Origin: Oscillospiraceae bacterium
GTDB lineage: Bacteria; Bacillota; Clostridia; Oscillospirales; Oscillospiraceae
DNA: 64,000 bases
NCBI GenBank assembly: GCA_910575815.1
Contig: CAJTFN010000002.1
Span: forward strand, 137,450 to 201,449
Direction: 5' to 3'
Shown piece by piece: positions 8,050-16,073 of this stretch. The notes under the pieces are model-generated. The model saw only the letters and a list, made by a program, of their open reading frames with translations. It was not told the DNA's origin and did not search any database. Both the position numbers and the translations under genes were made by a program. Numbering within the stretch: the first letter of the stretch is position 1; each line of letters opens with the position of its first letter.

Positions 8050-8937
8050 ATGAAGCATCCCTACAAGACGCGGGAAGGCGGCGCAACGGTGACGATCTTC
8101 GTCCCTTACGACTGCAAAAATCACTGCCCCTTCTGCATCAATAAAGGCGAATACGCGGACCTGACCGGCTTCTCCGCCGAAAAAATCCGTGCCAGCATCC
8201 GCCGGATGGACGCCATCACGCCCTATTGCGACTTTGTCTTCACCGGCGGCGAGCCTTTTGCCGACCTGGCGGTCCTCCAATCCATGCTGGACGAAATCCC
8301 CACCACCCACAAAGTTTATATCAACACCACCCTCCCCGTCTCTGAATTCCAGACGGAAGAGGACATTCTGGCCTTTACGGAGCGGAACAAGCACAAAATT
8401 ACCTGCGTCAATGTCTCCCGGCACATGCAAAAATATGTGGTGGAGTCCAATGACGATCTGCTGGCCCGGCTGCCTGTGCCCTTCCGGGTGAATTGCGTGC
8501 TCTACAAGAACTACCCCGCCCAGGATCTGATTCCCTATCTGGAGCGATTCAGAAAGGTTCCCGGAGCCTCCATTCAGTTCCGGTTTGACTACACCGCCAC
8601 CACGCCGGAGAACCTCTACGAGGAAGAGGGGGACAAAATCCTTCAGGACCTGAAGAGGATCGCCCGGTACACCGGCCTGGACGGCTGCCGGATGCGCTGT
8701 GGCTTCCATTTTGACTATCAGGGCATGGAGCTGACCTATCACAAGACCCTGCCCTATTCCACCATTGTGGAGAAGGACCCCGCCAGCGGCGTCACCTATG
8801 ACATTCTCTACGACATCCTCATCAAGCAAAACGGCGACATCCACGGCGACTGGGACGGCACGCCCTTGGACGTGGCGGCCTATGAGAAGGTGGTCTTTGA
8901 ACCCTACGACTTGAAGTGGCTGGCGCGAATCGCTTAA
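8050..8937 (+). CDS. Radical SAM protein of unknown substrate
   Basis: 295 residues. The iron-sulfur motif is CKNHCPFC (Cys22, Cys26, Cys29), the canonical CxxxCxxC, followed by the SAM-binding FTGGEPFAD. The C-terminal part holds CRMRCGFHFD, but not the longer cysteine run of a SPASM domain. No peptide substrate, partner enzyme or cofactor gene lies next to it, so the reaction cannot be named; it resembles MoaA-like or pyruvate-formate-lyase-activating-like stand-alone enzymes of gut Clostridia. It is monocistronic, between its own promoter and a bidirectional terminator. Confidence 0.85.
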   Translation: MKHPYKTREGGATVTIFVPYDCKNHCPFCINKGEYADLTGFSAEKIRASIRRMDAITPYCDFVFTGGEPFADLAVLQSMLDEIPTTHKVYINTTLPVSEFQTEEDILAFTERNKHKITCVNVSRHMQKYVVESNDDLLARLPVPFRVNCVLYKNYPAQDLIPYLERFRKVPGASIQFRFDYTATTPENLYEEEGDKILQDLKRIARYTGLDGCRMRCGFHFDYQGMELTYHKTLPYSTIVEKDPASGVTYDILYDILIKQNGDIHGDWDGTPLDVAAYEKVVFEPYDLKWLARIA

Positions 8938-8945
8938 ACGAAAAC

Positions 8946-8976
8946 AATCAGCGGACGGCTTTGCCGTCCGCTGATT
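8946..8976. terminator. Bidirectional terminator between convergent genes
   Basis: A 14-bp perfect stem (AATCAGCGGACGGC / GCCGTCCGCTGATT) with TTT loop, T-rich on the plus side and TTGTTTT on the minus side. It ends both the radical SAM gene and the subtilase gene. Confidence 0.85.
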
Positions 8977-10164
8977 TCATTGCAGCTCCTCCAGCAGCGC
9001 CGCCGGGTCCACGGCCTTGCCGCAGAGGTACTCCGTCTCGTCTCTCCGGACGGACACGGCCCGGGCGGTAGCCTGGGCGGCGGCTAGGAATTCCTCAAAG
9101 GTCACCTCCGGCTTCACCTGGCAAGCCAGGGCGTACAGCCCCGCCACATAGGGAACCACCCAGCTCATACCTCCCTCGGCAAAGCAGGCATAGGCCTCCA
9201 TCCCCGCCGGAGAGGCCATGGTCCGGCGGTCCATGGGCGTCAGCAGCAAGGAGCCGTCCGCTCCACGGTACTCCCCGCTGTACAGCACTTCCTCCCAGAA
9301 GGCCCCGGGGCGGCAGTCCTCCAGATGGTTGGGGTCCCCATAGGGCGTCCGCCCCATGCCCATCCAAGGCTCCAACAGGGGATCCCGGCTGTTGACGCAG
9401 ACCACGGCGATGCCCGCAGCCCGGGCCCGGGCGATGGAGGCTTCCAGCTCCGCCGCGCCCCGGTCCTCGGGCATCCAGCCCACGGACATGGAAATCACCC
9501 GGATTTTTTCCCCCTCCGGCAAGGTCTCATTCAGCCCCACAAAGCGCTCCACGTCCTGGGCGTAATGGGTCAGGTCCCGGGGGGCGGCCCCGCCGCTCCC
9601 CAGATCGTCGGCGATGTAGTACAGCAGGGCCTCCGGGGCCACGCCCACGGTCTCCCCCAGGGCGATGGAGGCCACGGCGGGACCGTGGGTGGAAGCCGGG
9701 TCTCCGGCGGCGCTGTGGTACTCCTGATAGAGCCGGACGCGGTCTTGGTATTCCCGGTGCTCCACCAGCAGGGTCTGGTCGATGACCGCGACGCCCACGC
9801 CTTTTCCTGTGATTCCCCTCTGGTGGAGAGCCCGGAGGCCCAGACCGGGGTCCTTCCCCAGCTCCAGCAGCGCCGCTGGGTCGAAATCCCCGGGCAGGTC
9901 CTCCGGCCATTGGGTGTTGCTGTCGAAGTCCGCGGAGAAAAGCGCTTCCGTCCGGCCTGTCAGATCGGTATCCCGGAGGTCCGCTCCCCGGAGGTCGCCG
10001 GAGCTCAAAAGGGCGGCGGGGCCGGCCTCCCAGAAGACACTCTCCGCCGCCGGATGGCGGCAGATGGTCCCGGCTTTCAGCTCCTCCGCCTGGGGCGGGG
10101 CGCAGGCGGACAGAAGAGCCAGGAGAACGCAGAGGGCGGGCCGCAGGGTGGTTTTGTGTTTCAT
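8977..10164 (-). CDS. Lipoprotein subtilase (S8 serine peptidase)
   Basis: 395 residues. The N-terminus is a lipoprotein signal with lipobox LLSAC (Cys21), so the protein is probably anchored on the outer face of the membrane. The S8 catalytic triad is visible: Asp129 in VAVIDQT, His160 in THGPAVASIALG and Ser334 in GMSWVVPYVAGL, with an oxyanion Asn in VCVNSRD. The pre-catalytic region of about 100 residues resembles no prodomain I know. The start at 10164 follows AAAGGAGATGG; a longer reading is unlikely. It is divergent from a lipoprotein serpin, a possible inhibitor partner. Substrate unknown. Confidence 0.9.
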   Translation of the reverse strand: MKHKTTLRPALCVLLALLSACAPPQAEELKAGTICRHPAAESVFWEAGPAALLSSGDLRGADLRDTDLTGRTEALFSADFDSNTQWPEDLPGDFDPAALLELGKDPGLGLRALHQRGITGKGVGVAVIDQTLLVEHREYQDRVRLYQEYHSAAGDPASTHGPAVASIALGETVGVAPEALLYYIADDLGSGGAAPRDLTHYAQDVERFVGLNETLPEGEKIRVISMSVGWMPEDRGAAELEASIARARAAGIAVVCVNSRDPLLEPWMGMGRTPYGDPNHLEDCRPGAFWEEVLYSGEYRGADGSLLLTPMDRRTMASPAGMEAYACFAEGGMSWVVPYVAGLYALACQVKPEVTFEEFLAAAQATARAVSVRRDETEYLCGKAVDPAALLEELQ

Positions 10165-10192
10165 GTGACCATCTCCTTTGTTGGATGGTCCC

Positions 10193-10247
10193 ATTGTAGC
10201 AGGCGTTTCTTACGAACTACCCGACAAAAATCTTACGGATTTCTTAC
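10193..10247 (-). promoter_or_regulatory. Subtilase promoter with repeated CTTAC sites
   Basis: Minus-strand TGC-extended TACAAT at 10193-10198 without a good -35 box. Just upstream are three copies of (T)TCTTAC at 10207-10213, 10231-10236 and 10241-10247, the last two 11 bases apart. A weak -35 plus spaced repeats is the usual layout of an activator-dependent promoter. A similar CTTACAATTTG segment lies upstream of the small membrane gene at 28744-28980. Confidence 0.4.
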
Positions 10248-10294
10248 AATTTGGGGCCGGATGAAAACCGGCCCTAAAATTTTTCCCTCCGACG

Positions 10295-10320
10295 CAACCT
10301 CTTCCCCGTTTTTTCGTCTT
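10295..10320 (+). promoter_or_regulatory. Probable ECF-sigma promoter of the serpin
   Basis: CAACC ending at 10299, 15-base T-ending spacer, CGTCTT at 10315-10320. The same pattern precedes the ECF sigma gene (26367-26392) and, on the minus strand, the DUF4349 lipoprotein (39337-39365). No SigA boxes compete here. Confidence 0.6.
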
Positions 10321-10348
10321 AGTGAGTACAGACGAAAGGAGGCGCCTT

Positions 10349-11578
10349 ATGAAAAAGAGACTTTGCGCCCTGCTGCTGGCCCTGCTGTGCCTGGCGGGCT
10401 GCGGCGGCAGTGGTTCCAAAAACTGGACGCCCGCCCCGAAGTCCTCCGCCGCCCCGGCCTGGCCCCTGGCGGAGACGGAGGCGGAGGCCCTGACGGAGTT
10501 CTCTCTGAATCTGCTGCGGGAGAACTGGAACGGAGAGAATCTCCTGCTCTCTCCCCTCTCCGTCCTCTCCGCCTTGGGCATGACCGCCAACGGGGCCCGG
10601 GGAGAGACCCTGGCCCAGATGGAGGCGGTTCTGGGGTTGCCCGTGGAGGAGCTGAACGAAGCCCTGGCCGCCTGGACGGAGAATCTGCCCCGGGAATCCG
10701 TCTGCCGGGCGGACCTGGCCAACGCCCTCTGGCTCCGGGACGACGGGTCCCTTGCGCCGGAGGAGGCGTTTTTGCAGACTGCGGCGGACTGGTATGGGGC
10801 GGAGGTCTTCTCCGCGCCCTTTGACGCCGGTACCCGCAAGGAGATCAACCGCTGGGTGGACCGGAACACTCACGGCATGATTCCGGAGATCCTGGAGGAC
10901 ATTCCCAAGGACGTTGTGCTCTATCTTGTCAACGCCCTGGCCCTGGAGGCGGAGTGGGAGACCGTCTACCGAGAGGACCAGGTCTGGGACCGCGTCTTTA
11001 CCACCGAGGCGGGGGAAGAGCAAACCGGGTCCTTCTTATATTCCAGCGAGGGGTATTATTTAAAGGATGACGGCGCCCAGGGCTTCCTGAAACTCTACAA
11101 GGGCGGCCGCTGGGCCTTCGCGGCCCTGCTGCCGGAGGAGGGAACGGCCTTGAGGGATTATCTGGCCTCCCTTACCGGGAAGGGCCTTCACGCGCTGCTG
11201 AAACACCCGGAGGAGACCTTGGTGGAAGCCGCCATTCCAAAGTTTCAATGCCGCTATGGCGTGAACCTTGTGGAAAGCCTGAAGGCCATGGGGATGCCCA
11301 GCGCATTCCTGCCGGGAGAGGCCAACTTCTCCGGCATGGGAACCGCCGCGGGGCCACTGTTTATCAGCGGGGTGCTCCACCGAACCTACCTCTCCGTAGA
11401 CGAAAAGGGCACAAAAGCCGGAGCCGCCACCGCAGTGGCAATGTCCGGCGGCGGCGGGACGGAGATAACCCCGGTGGTACATCTGGACCGGCCCTTCCTC
11501 TACCTGCTGGTGGATCTGGAGACGGGGCTCCCCGCCTTCCTGGGAGCGGTAACGGAGCTGGACGCGTCTGTCCGCTAG
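10349..11578 (+). CDS. Lipoprotein serpin (serine protease inhibitor)
   Basis: 409 residues. Lipobox LAGC places a lipid-anchored Cys at 18. The serpin core is nearly complete: LLLSPLSVLSALGMTANGA near the start, LVNALALEAEW in the middle, and near the end the hinge GTKAGAATAVAM (about 354-365) and the RPFLYLLVD signature. Counting from the hinge, the scissile bond falls in a glycine run (about Gly368-Gly369), so elastase- or subtilisin-like targets are more likely than trypsin-like ones. The small-residue hinge argues for an inhibitory serpin. AAAGGAGG precedes the ATG at 10349. It is divergent from a lipoprotein subtilase. Confidence 0.92.
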   Translation: MKKRLCALLLALLCLAGCGGSGSKNWTPAPKSSAAPAWPLAETEAEALTEFSLNLLRENWNGENLLLSPLSVLSALGMTANGARGETLAQMEAVLGLPVEELNEALAAWTENLPRESVCRADLANALWLRDDGSLAPEEAFLQTAADWYGAEVFSAPFDAGTRKEINRWVDRNTHGMIPEILEDIPKDVVLYLVNALALEAEWETVYREDQVWDRVFTTEAGEEQTGSFLYSSEGYYLKDDGAQGFLKLYKGGRWAFAALLPEEGTALRDYLASLTGKGLHALLKHPEETLVEAAIPKFQCRYGVNLVESLKAMGMPSAFLPGEANFSGMGTAAGPLFISGVLHRTYLSVDEKGTKAGAATAVAMSGGGGTEITPVVHLDRPFLYLLVDLETGLPAFLGAVTELDASVR

Positions 11579-11608
11579 CGGGGACTTCCGAGAACATTTT
11601 CCACAGAA

Positions 11609-11643
11609 AACGCGGCATGGCGGTGTTTCCGCCATGCCGCGTT
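11609..11643. terminator. Bidirectional terminator between serpin and pyrophosphatase
   Basis: A 15-bp perfect stem (AACGCGGCATGGCGG and its complement) with TGTTT loop; TTTT follows on the minus strand and GATTTG on the plus strand. Confidence 0.85.
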
Positions 11644-11684
11644 GATTTGACCGCGGAAAGGGGAGACGTCCCCTTCGGTGCTTC

Positions 11685-13298
11685 TCAGCCCCAGAGGGCG
11701 GAGAGCATGGGAATCACCTGCTTCTTCCGGGACATGATCTTGGGCAGGAAGGCGCAGTTCTCCGTCCCCTTGATGCCAAAGGCCTGGCGGATGGTGTCCT
11801 CGTCGCCGGTGAAGAGGAGCTGGGTGCCCTCCAGCAGCACGTCGGTGATCATCAGCACCACCGTGTTCAGCCCCCGCTTCTCCCGGGTGGAGGTCATGAT
11901 CTCGAAAAACTCCCCCTTGCGGTCCAGAAGCCGGGCGGAGTCCATGGTGGTAATCTGGCTGACGGCCAGATTGTGCCCGGCGATGTGGAACTCCTTGTAG
12001 TCCGTTTTCAGCATGGCCTCGGCAGTCTTGTCGTCGCCGCAGCTGGCGGAGAAGATGGCCTTCCCCAACTCCTCCAGCTGGACGCCGGCGATGCGGGCCA
12101 AACGGTTGGCCATGTCGATGTCCCGCCGGGTACAGGTGGGGGACTTAAACATGACCGTGTCCGACACGATGGCCGCCGCCATGAGTCCCGCCATATTGGA
12201 CGTGGGCATCAGGCCCTTTTCCTGGTACATCTCCGCCACAATGGTATTCGTGCTGCCCACGGCCTCGTTGCGGACGTGGATGGGGTTCTTGGTCTCGATG
12301 TCCGCCAGGCGGTGGTGGTCGATGATCTCCAGGATCTCCGCCTGGTCCAGGCCGATGACGGACTGAGACTTCTCGTTGTGGTCCACCAGCACCACCCGCT
12401 TCCGCCGGGGACGCAGCAGATGAAACCGGGAGAGCATGCCCACCACCCGTTCCTCCTCGTCCAGAATGGGATAGGCCCGGAAGCGGCTTTCCAGCACAGC
12501 GTCCTGGACGTCGTCAATGTAGTCGTCCAGATGGAAGCAAACCAGATCGTGGCTCTTGCAGATCCGGGAGATGGGCAGGGCGTGGAAGATGGTCCGCAGG
12601 GCCTGATAGGCGTCGATGGGGGTGGAGATGACGCAGGTGTTTCCGGCGTGCTCCAAAAGCTCCTGGGAAACCTCTCCCTGGCAGACGATGACGCAGTTGA
12701 CCTGGAGGTCCAGCGCCCGGCGGACCATGTCCGGCTGGTCGCCGCAGATAACCACGCTGTCGGAGCTGGAGAAGAGGAGGCTCTCCCGGCTGGAGGGCAG
12801 GGCGATGGTAACCTCGCCGGAGATGTCGTCCCAGGCCTCGCCGCCCTCGTTGAGGAGCTTGCCCTCCAGAACGGAGATGAGGTTATAGATGGGAATCCGC
12901 TCCACTCGGGGGTTCCGGACGGTGGTCATGTCGTAGTTGGCCACGTCGCCGGCGGAGAGGGTTCCGTAGAGGGTGCCGTCCTCATTGGCCACGGGGAGGA
13001 TAGAGATCTTTCCCCCCTGCATGGCCTGCCAGCCCCGGCTGATGGTGGCGGCGGCGGAGAGGGTCAGCGGCGTGTCGTAGTCCAGGTCCCGAACCTGGGT
13101 GCGGACATTGTCAATGAGCTTGGGGGGCTGGAAGCCGAAACGGTCCAGCACAATCTGGGTCTCGTCGCTGACCTGGCCCAGCCGGGCGGCCTGGTACTGG
13201 CGGCTGCCCAGTGCGTTTTTCAGAGCGGCGTAGGCCATGGCGGAGACAATGGAATCGGTATCCGGATTTCGGTGTCCGGTAATGTAAATGGTGTCCAT
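11685..13298 (-). CDS. ppaC: Manganese-dependent family II inorganic pyrophosphatase with CBS and DRTGG domains
   Basis: 537 residues, against about 310 for the plain enzyme, because a regulatory insert of about 230 residues splits the DHH domain. The metal motifs are GHRNPDTDS at the N-terminus and IIDHHRLADI after the insert; SRKK near the C-terminus is the DHHA2 substrate motif. The insert has two CBS halves (ISILPVANEDGTLYGTLS, and SRFRAYPILDEEERVVGMLS) flanking a DRTGG-type segment. Such CBS-PPases hydrolyse pyrophosphate and are controlled by adenine nucleotides. The start at 13298 follows AGGAG; the upstream extension is rejected. Confidence 0.95.
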   Translation of the reverse strand: MDTIYITGHRNPDTDSIVSAMAYAALKNALGSRQYQAARLGQVSDETQIVLDRFGFQPPKLIDNVRTQVRDLDYDTPLTLSAAATISRGWQAMQGGKISILPVANEDGTLYGTLSAGDVANYDMTTVRNPRVERIPIYNLISVLEGKLLNEGGEAWDDISGEVTIALPSSRESLLFSSSDSVVICGDQPDMVRRALDLQVNCVIVCQGEVSQELLEHAGNTCVISTPIDAYQALRTIFHALPISRICKSHDLVCFHLDDYIDDVQDAVLESRFRAYPILDEEERVVGMLSRFHLLRPRRKRVVLVDHNEKSQSVIGLDQAEILEIIDHHRLADIETKNPIHVRNEAVGSTNTIVAEMYQEKGLMPTSNMAGLMAAAIVSDTVMFKSPTCTRRDIDMANRLARIAGVQLEELGKAIFSASCGDDKTAEAMLKTDYKEFHIAGHNLAVSQITTMDSARLLDRKGEFFEIMTSTREKRGLNTVVLMITDVLLEGTQLLFTGDEDTIRQAFGIKGTENCAFLPKIMSRKKQVIPMLSALWG

Positions 13299-13440
13299 GG
13301 GGAGGCTCCTTTCCCGGGACGCGGCGGCGTCCCCCTTCGTTCTATGGTCCATTATGCTGCCGGAGAGGGAAAATGTCAATGTTCACAGGGTCCTTCCCAG
13401 GCTTTCCAGGAAAAAAAACCGGGTTTTTGTTAAAATCCTC

Positions 13441-13469
13441 TTGCATTGGAAATACTGCTGTGGTATGAT
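13441..13469 (+). promoter_or_regulatory. SigA promoter of rpsB-tsf
   Basis: TTGCAT (13441-13446), 17-base spacer, TATGAT (13464-13469). The roughly 115-base leader to 13591 holds two hairpins (CCCAG/CTGGG and GGCGG/CCGCC) and may be the site of S2 autoregulation, which is known for other rpsB operons. Confidence 0.75.
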
Positions 13470-13591
13470 ATTTCAGCATTCCGCACGGCGCGTCGACCTT
13501 TCGTCTGTGCCCAGTCCCTCGGGGTCTGGGTTGGCGGGGGGGATGAAGCCGCCGGAGGTACAACTAAATTGGATTTGGAGGAACTTAAAAC

Positions 13592-14326
13592 ATGGCAAAT
13601 TCTAGCGTCGTATCCATGAAGGCCCTGCTGGAGGCGGGCGTCCACTTCGGTCACCAGACCCGCCGGTGGAACCCCAAGATGGCTCCCTACATCTACACGG
13701 AGCGCAACGGCATCTATATCGTCGACCTCCAGAAGACCGTCCGCAAGCTGGAGGAGGCCTATAACTTCGTCCGCCAGCTCTCCGAGAGCGGTCAATCCCT
13801 GCTCTTCGTGGGCACCAAGAAGCAGGCCCAGGACGCCATCCGGGAGGAAGCCGGCCGCTGCGGCCAGTATTACGTCAACGCCCGGTGGCTGGGCGGCATG
13901 ATGACCAACTTCAAGACCATGCGCACCCGCGTGGACCGGCTGAACCAGCTCAAGGCCATGCAGGAGGACGGCACCTTCGACATGCTGCCCAAGAAGGAAG
14001 TCATGAAGCACCTGGGCGAGATTGCCAAGCTGGAGAAGTATCTCGGCGGCGTGAAGGAGATGAAGCGTCTCCCCGGCGCCCTCTTCATCGTGGACACCCG
14101 GAAGGAGCGCAACGCCATCGCCGAGGCCCACAAGCTGGGCATCCCCGTGGTGGCCATCGCGGACACCAACTGCGACCCCGATGAGATTGATTACGTGATT
14201 CCCGGCAACGACGACGCCATCCGGGCCATCAAGCTGATCTCCTCCATCATGGCCAACGCTGTGCTGGAGGGCCGCCAGGGCGAGCAGACCGAGGAGGCCG
14301 CTCCCGCCGAGGCCGCCGCGGAATAA
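13592..14326 (+). CDS. rpsB: 30S ribosomal protein S2
   Basis: 244 residues, usual length. Typical S2 signature segments are present: [19 protein letters not shown] at the start, [13 protein letters not shown] in the middle, [12 protein letters not shown], and the late [14 protein letters not shown]. It binds the small subunit near the head-body junction and is needed for S1 docking and initiation. TTTGGAGG precedes the ATG. It forms an operon with tsf, 35 bases downstream. Confidence 0.98.
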   Translation: MANSSVVSMKALLEAGVHFGHQTRRWNPKMAPYIYTERNGIYIVDLQKTVRKLEEAYNFVRQLSESGQSLLFVGTKKQAQDAIREEAGRCGQYYVNARWLGGMMTNFKTMRTRVDRLNQLKAMQEDGTFDMLPKKEVMKHLGEIAKLEKYLGGVKEMKRLPGALFIVDTRKERNAIAEAHKLGIPVVAIADTNCDPDEIDYVIPGNDDAIRAIKLISSIMANAVLEGRQGEQTEEAAPAEAAAE

Positions 14327-14361
14327 GATACGGCGATTAATAAATTTGGAGGAAAGCAATT

Positions 14362-15285
14362 ATGGCTTTTAGCGCAACTGACGTAAAGAACCTGCGGGAA
14401 ATGACCGGCGTGGGCATGATGGACTGCAAGAAGGCCCTGGTGGCCACCGACGGCGACATGGACAAGGCCGTGGAGTGGCTGCGGGAAAAGGGCATGGCCG
14501 CTTCCGTGAAGAAGGCGGGCCGCGTGGCCGCCGAGGGCATGGCCTACGCCGCCGTGATCGACGGTGTGGGCGTTGTGGTGGAGGTCAATGCCGAAACCGA
14601 CTTCGTGGGTAAGAACGAAAAATTCGTGGACTTCGTGAAGGGCGTGGCCGCCACCGCGGCCAAGGAGAACCCCGCCGACCTGGACGCCCTGATGGAGTGC
14701 AAGTACAACGGCACCGACCTCACCGTCACCCAGCAGCAGCAGGAGATGGTCCTGGTCATCGGCGAGAACATCAAGGTCCGCCGCTTTGCCCGCTATGCCG
14801 AGGGCGTGTCCGTGCCCTACGTCCATGCCGGCGGCAAGATCGGCGTGCTGGTGAACCTGGAGACCGGCCTCGCTCCCGAGCAGGTGGCGGATCTGGGCAA
14901 GAACATCGCCATGCAGATCGCCGCCCTGAACCCCCGGTTCTGGGATAAGTCCCAGGTGACCCAGGCCGTTCTGGACGAGGAGAAGAAGGTCATGCTGGCC
15001 CAGATGGAGAACGACCCCAAGATGGCGGGCAAGCCCGAGCAGGTTCGGGAGAAGATTGTCATGGGCAAGCTGAACAAGTTCTACGCCGAGAACTGCCTGC
15101 TCCAGCAGGATTCCGTCCGGGCCGACGTGTTCGAGGGCACCGTGGAGGCCTATATCGCCCACGTGGCCAAGGAGCTGGGCGGCGCCATCACCTTCAAGAA
15201 CGCCGTGCGCTTCGAGAAGGGCGAGGGCATCGAGAAAAAGCAGGAGAACTTCGCCGACGAGATCGCCTCTTTGGTGAAGGGTTAA
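14362..15285 (+). CDS. tsf: Elongation factor Ts
   Basis: 307 residues. The N-terminal UBA-like domain (VKNLREMTGVGMMDCKKAL) and the VEVNAETDFVGKNEKF motif of the core are clear; the dimerisation region and C-terminal module follow. It exchanges GDP for GTP on EF-Tu. It is cotranscribed with rpsB as in nearly all bacteria, and a strong terminator follows at 15377. Confidence 0.98.
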   Translation: MAFSATDVKNLREMTGVGMMDCKKALVATDGDMDKAVEWLREKGMAASVKKAGRVAAEGMAYAAVIDGVGVVVEVNAETDFVGKNEKFVDFVKGVAATAAKENPADLDALMECKYNGTDLTVTQQQQEMVLVIGENIKVRRFARYAEGVSVPYVHAGGKIGVLVNLETGLAPEQVADLGKNIAMQIAALNPRFWDKSQVTQAVLDEEKKVMLAQMENDPKMAGKPEQVREKIVMGKLNKFYAENCLLQQDSVRADVFEGTVEAYIAHVAKELGGAITFKNAVRFEKGEGIEKKQENFADEIASLVKG

Positions 15286-15338
15286 TTCCTTGTCCCCCAC
15301 CCTCGCAAAACGGACAATGTATTCCAAATAAAATGACC

Positions 15339-15372
15339 GCACATGGCTTTCAGCCACACATGGCTTTTAGCC
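15339..15372 (-). repeat. Two tandem GGCTGAAAGCC-family units, inverse orientation
   Basis: Two 17-base units lie head to tail (15339-15355 and 15356-15372), each the complement of the unit at 15662-15695 with one or two changes. A further partial unit is at 15491-15505. They sit just before the tsf terminator. Confidence 0.8.
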
Positions 15373-15376
15373 ACAA

Positions 15377-15418
15377 AGGTCCGAGGCAACGACTTGTTGC
15401 TTCGGGCCTTTTCTTTTT
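15377..15418 (+). terminator. Terminator of rpsB-tsf
   Basis: AGGTCCGAGGCAAC pairs with GTTGCTTCGGGCCTT (one or two wobbles), followed by TTCTTTTT. Confidence 0.85.
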
Positions 15419-15559
15419 ATGTTTTTGGCCGGGAATGCCGCAGTAACCGCTGAAACGGCCTGATTCCCGTCTTTTTTCTTCTTTTTCACTGCGTGACTTT
15501 TAGCCACGCCCAAAGGCCTGTTTGCTGTACTTGCCGGGAGAAAACACCCCGGTTTACAT

Positions 15560-15712
15560 GGCTGAAAACCGTGATTTCTGATTTTTCTCTTATCTATACG
15601 GCTGAAAATCGTGCGCCGAAGGCCCCTCACGGCTGAAAGCCGTGCGCTGAAAGCCACTTGCGGCTGAAAGCCATGTGCGGCTGAAAGCCATGTGCGGCTG
15701 AAAGCCGCATGG
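15560..15712 (+). repeat. GGCTGAAAGCC repeat cluster
   Basis: At least seven units of a 15-17 base repeat: partial or diverged at 15560, 15600, 15631 and 15646, then three adjacent 17-base units at 15662-15678, 15679-15695 and 15696-15712, the first two identical. Each contains GGCT-GAA-AGCC, so every unit can form a tiny hairpin. A reading frame exists through the cluster on the minus strand but only as a product of the repetition. The remainder of the gene-free stretch 15286-16073 holds two terminators and a promoter. Confidence 0.85.
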
Positions 15713-15832
15713 TGGTCCAAGATAAGAGGGAGAAAGAGAGCGAAATAAAAGGGAGAAGAACAATTCCTGTGATCGAAGCCGGTTTCTCCGCCCCTTTGCG
15801 GGCCGGCGGCCGGCGGGCCTAAACGCCTTTGA

Positions 15833-15874
15833 AGCCCGGAGCAATTCCGTTTGGATTGCTCCGGGCTCTTTTGT
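15833..15874 (+). terminator. Strong terminator downstream of the repeat cluster
   Basis: AGCCCGGAGCAATTCC pairs with GGATTGCTCCGGGCT (one bulge), loop GTTT, followed by CTTTTGTTT. No gene precedes it on this strand after tsf, so it either backs up the tsf terminator or ends a non-coding transcript. Confidence 0.75.
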
Positions 15875-15953
15875 TTGCCTCCGGGGGAGCGGGGTGCGGA
15901 GATCCACCCCTGTCTTGGCCAGAGCCGCCCGGTCCTTGGACCGTTCCCTTTTC

Positions 15954-15982
15954 TTGACTTCCCCTTTTTCGACAGGTATAGT
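15954..15982 (+). promoter_or_regulatory. SigA promoter of the aldose epimerase gene
   Basis: TTGACT (15954-15959), 17-base spacer, TATAGT (15977-15982). Confidence 0.75.
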
Positions 15983-16073
15983 ATAAGCAGCCGGCGAAAC
16001 GCCGCGCCGCCGCGGGCCTCCAGCGCCCGGCGACGGTCCTTTCAAGTTCTTGTGGATTCAGGAGGTGCCCCTT

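Noticed and set aside
15560-15712. CRISPR array
   Set aside because: Units are short and adjacent without unique spacers, and no cas genes are in the window.
15367-15720. Minus-strand reading frame through the GGCTGAAAGCC units
   Set aside because: Its repeated peptide arises only from the DNA repeat, with no ribosome site or upstream promoter.
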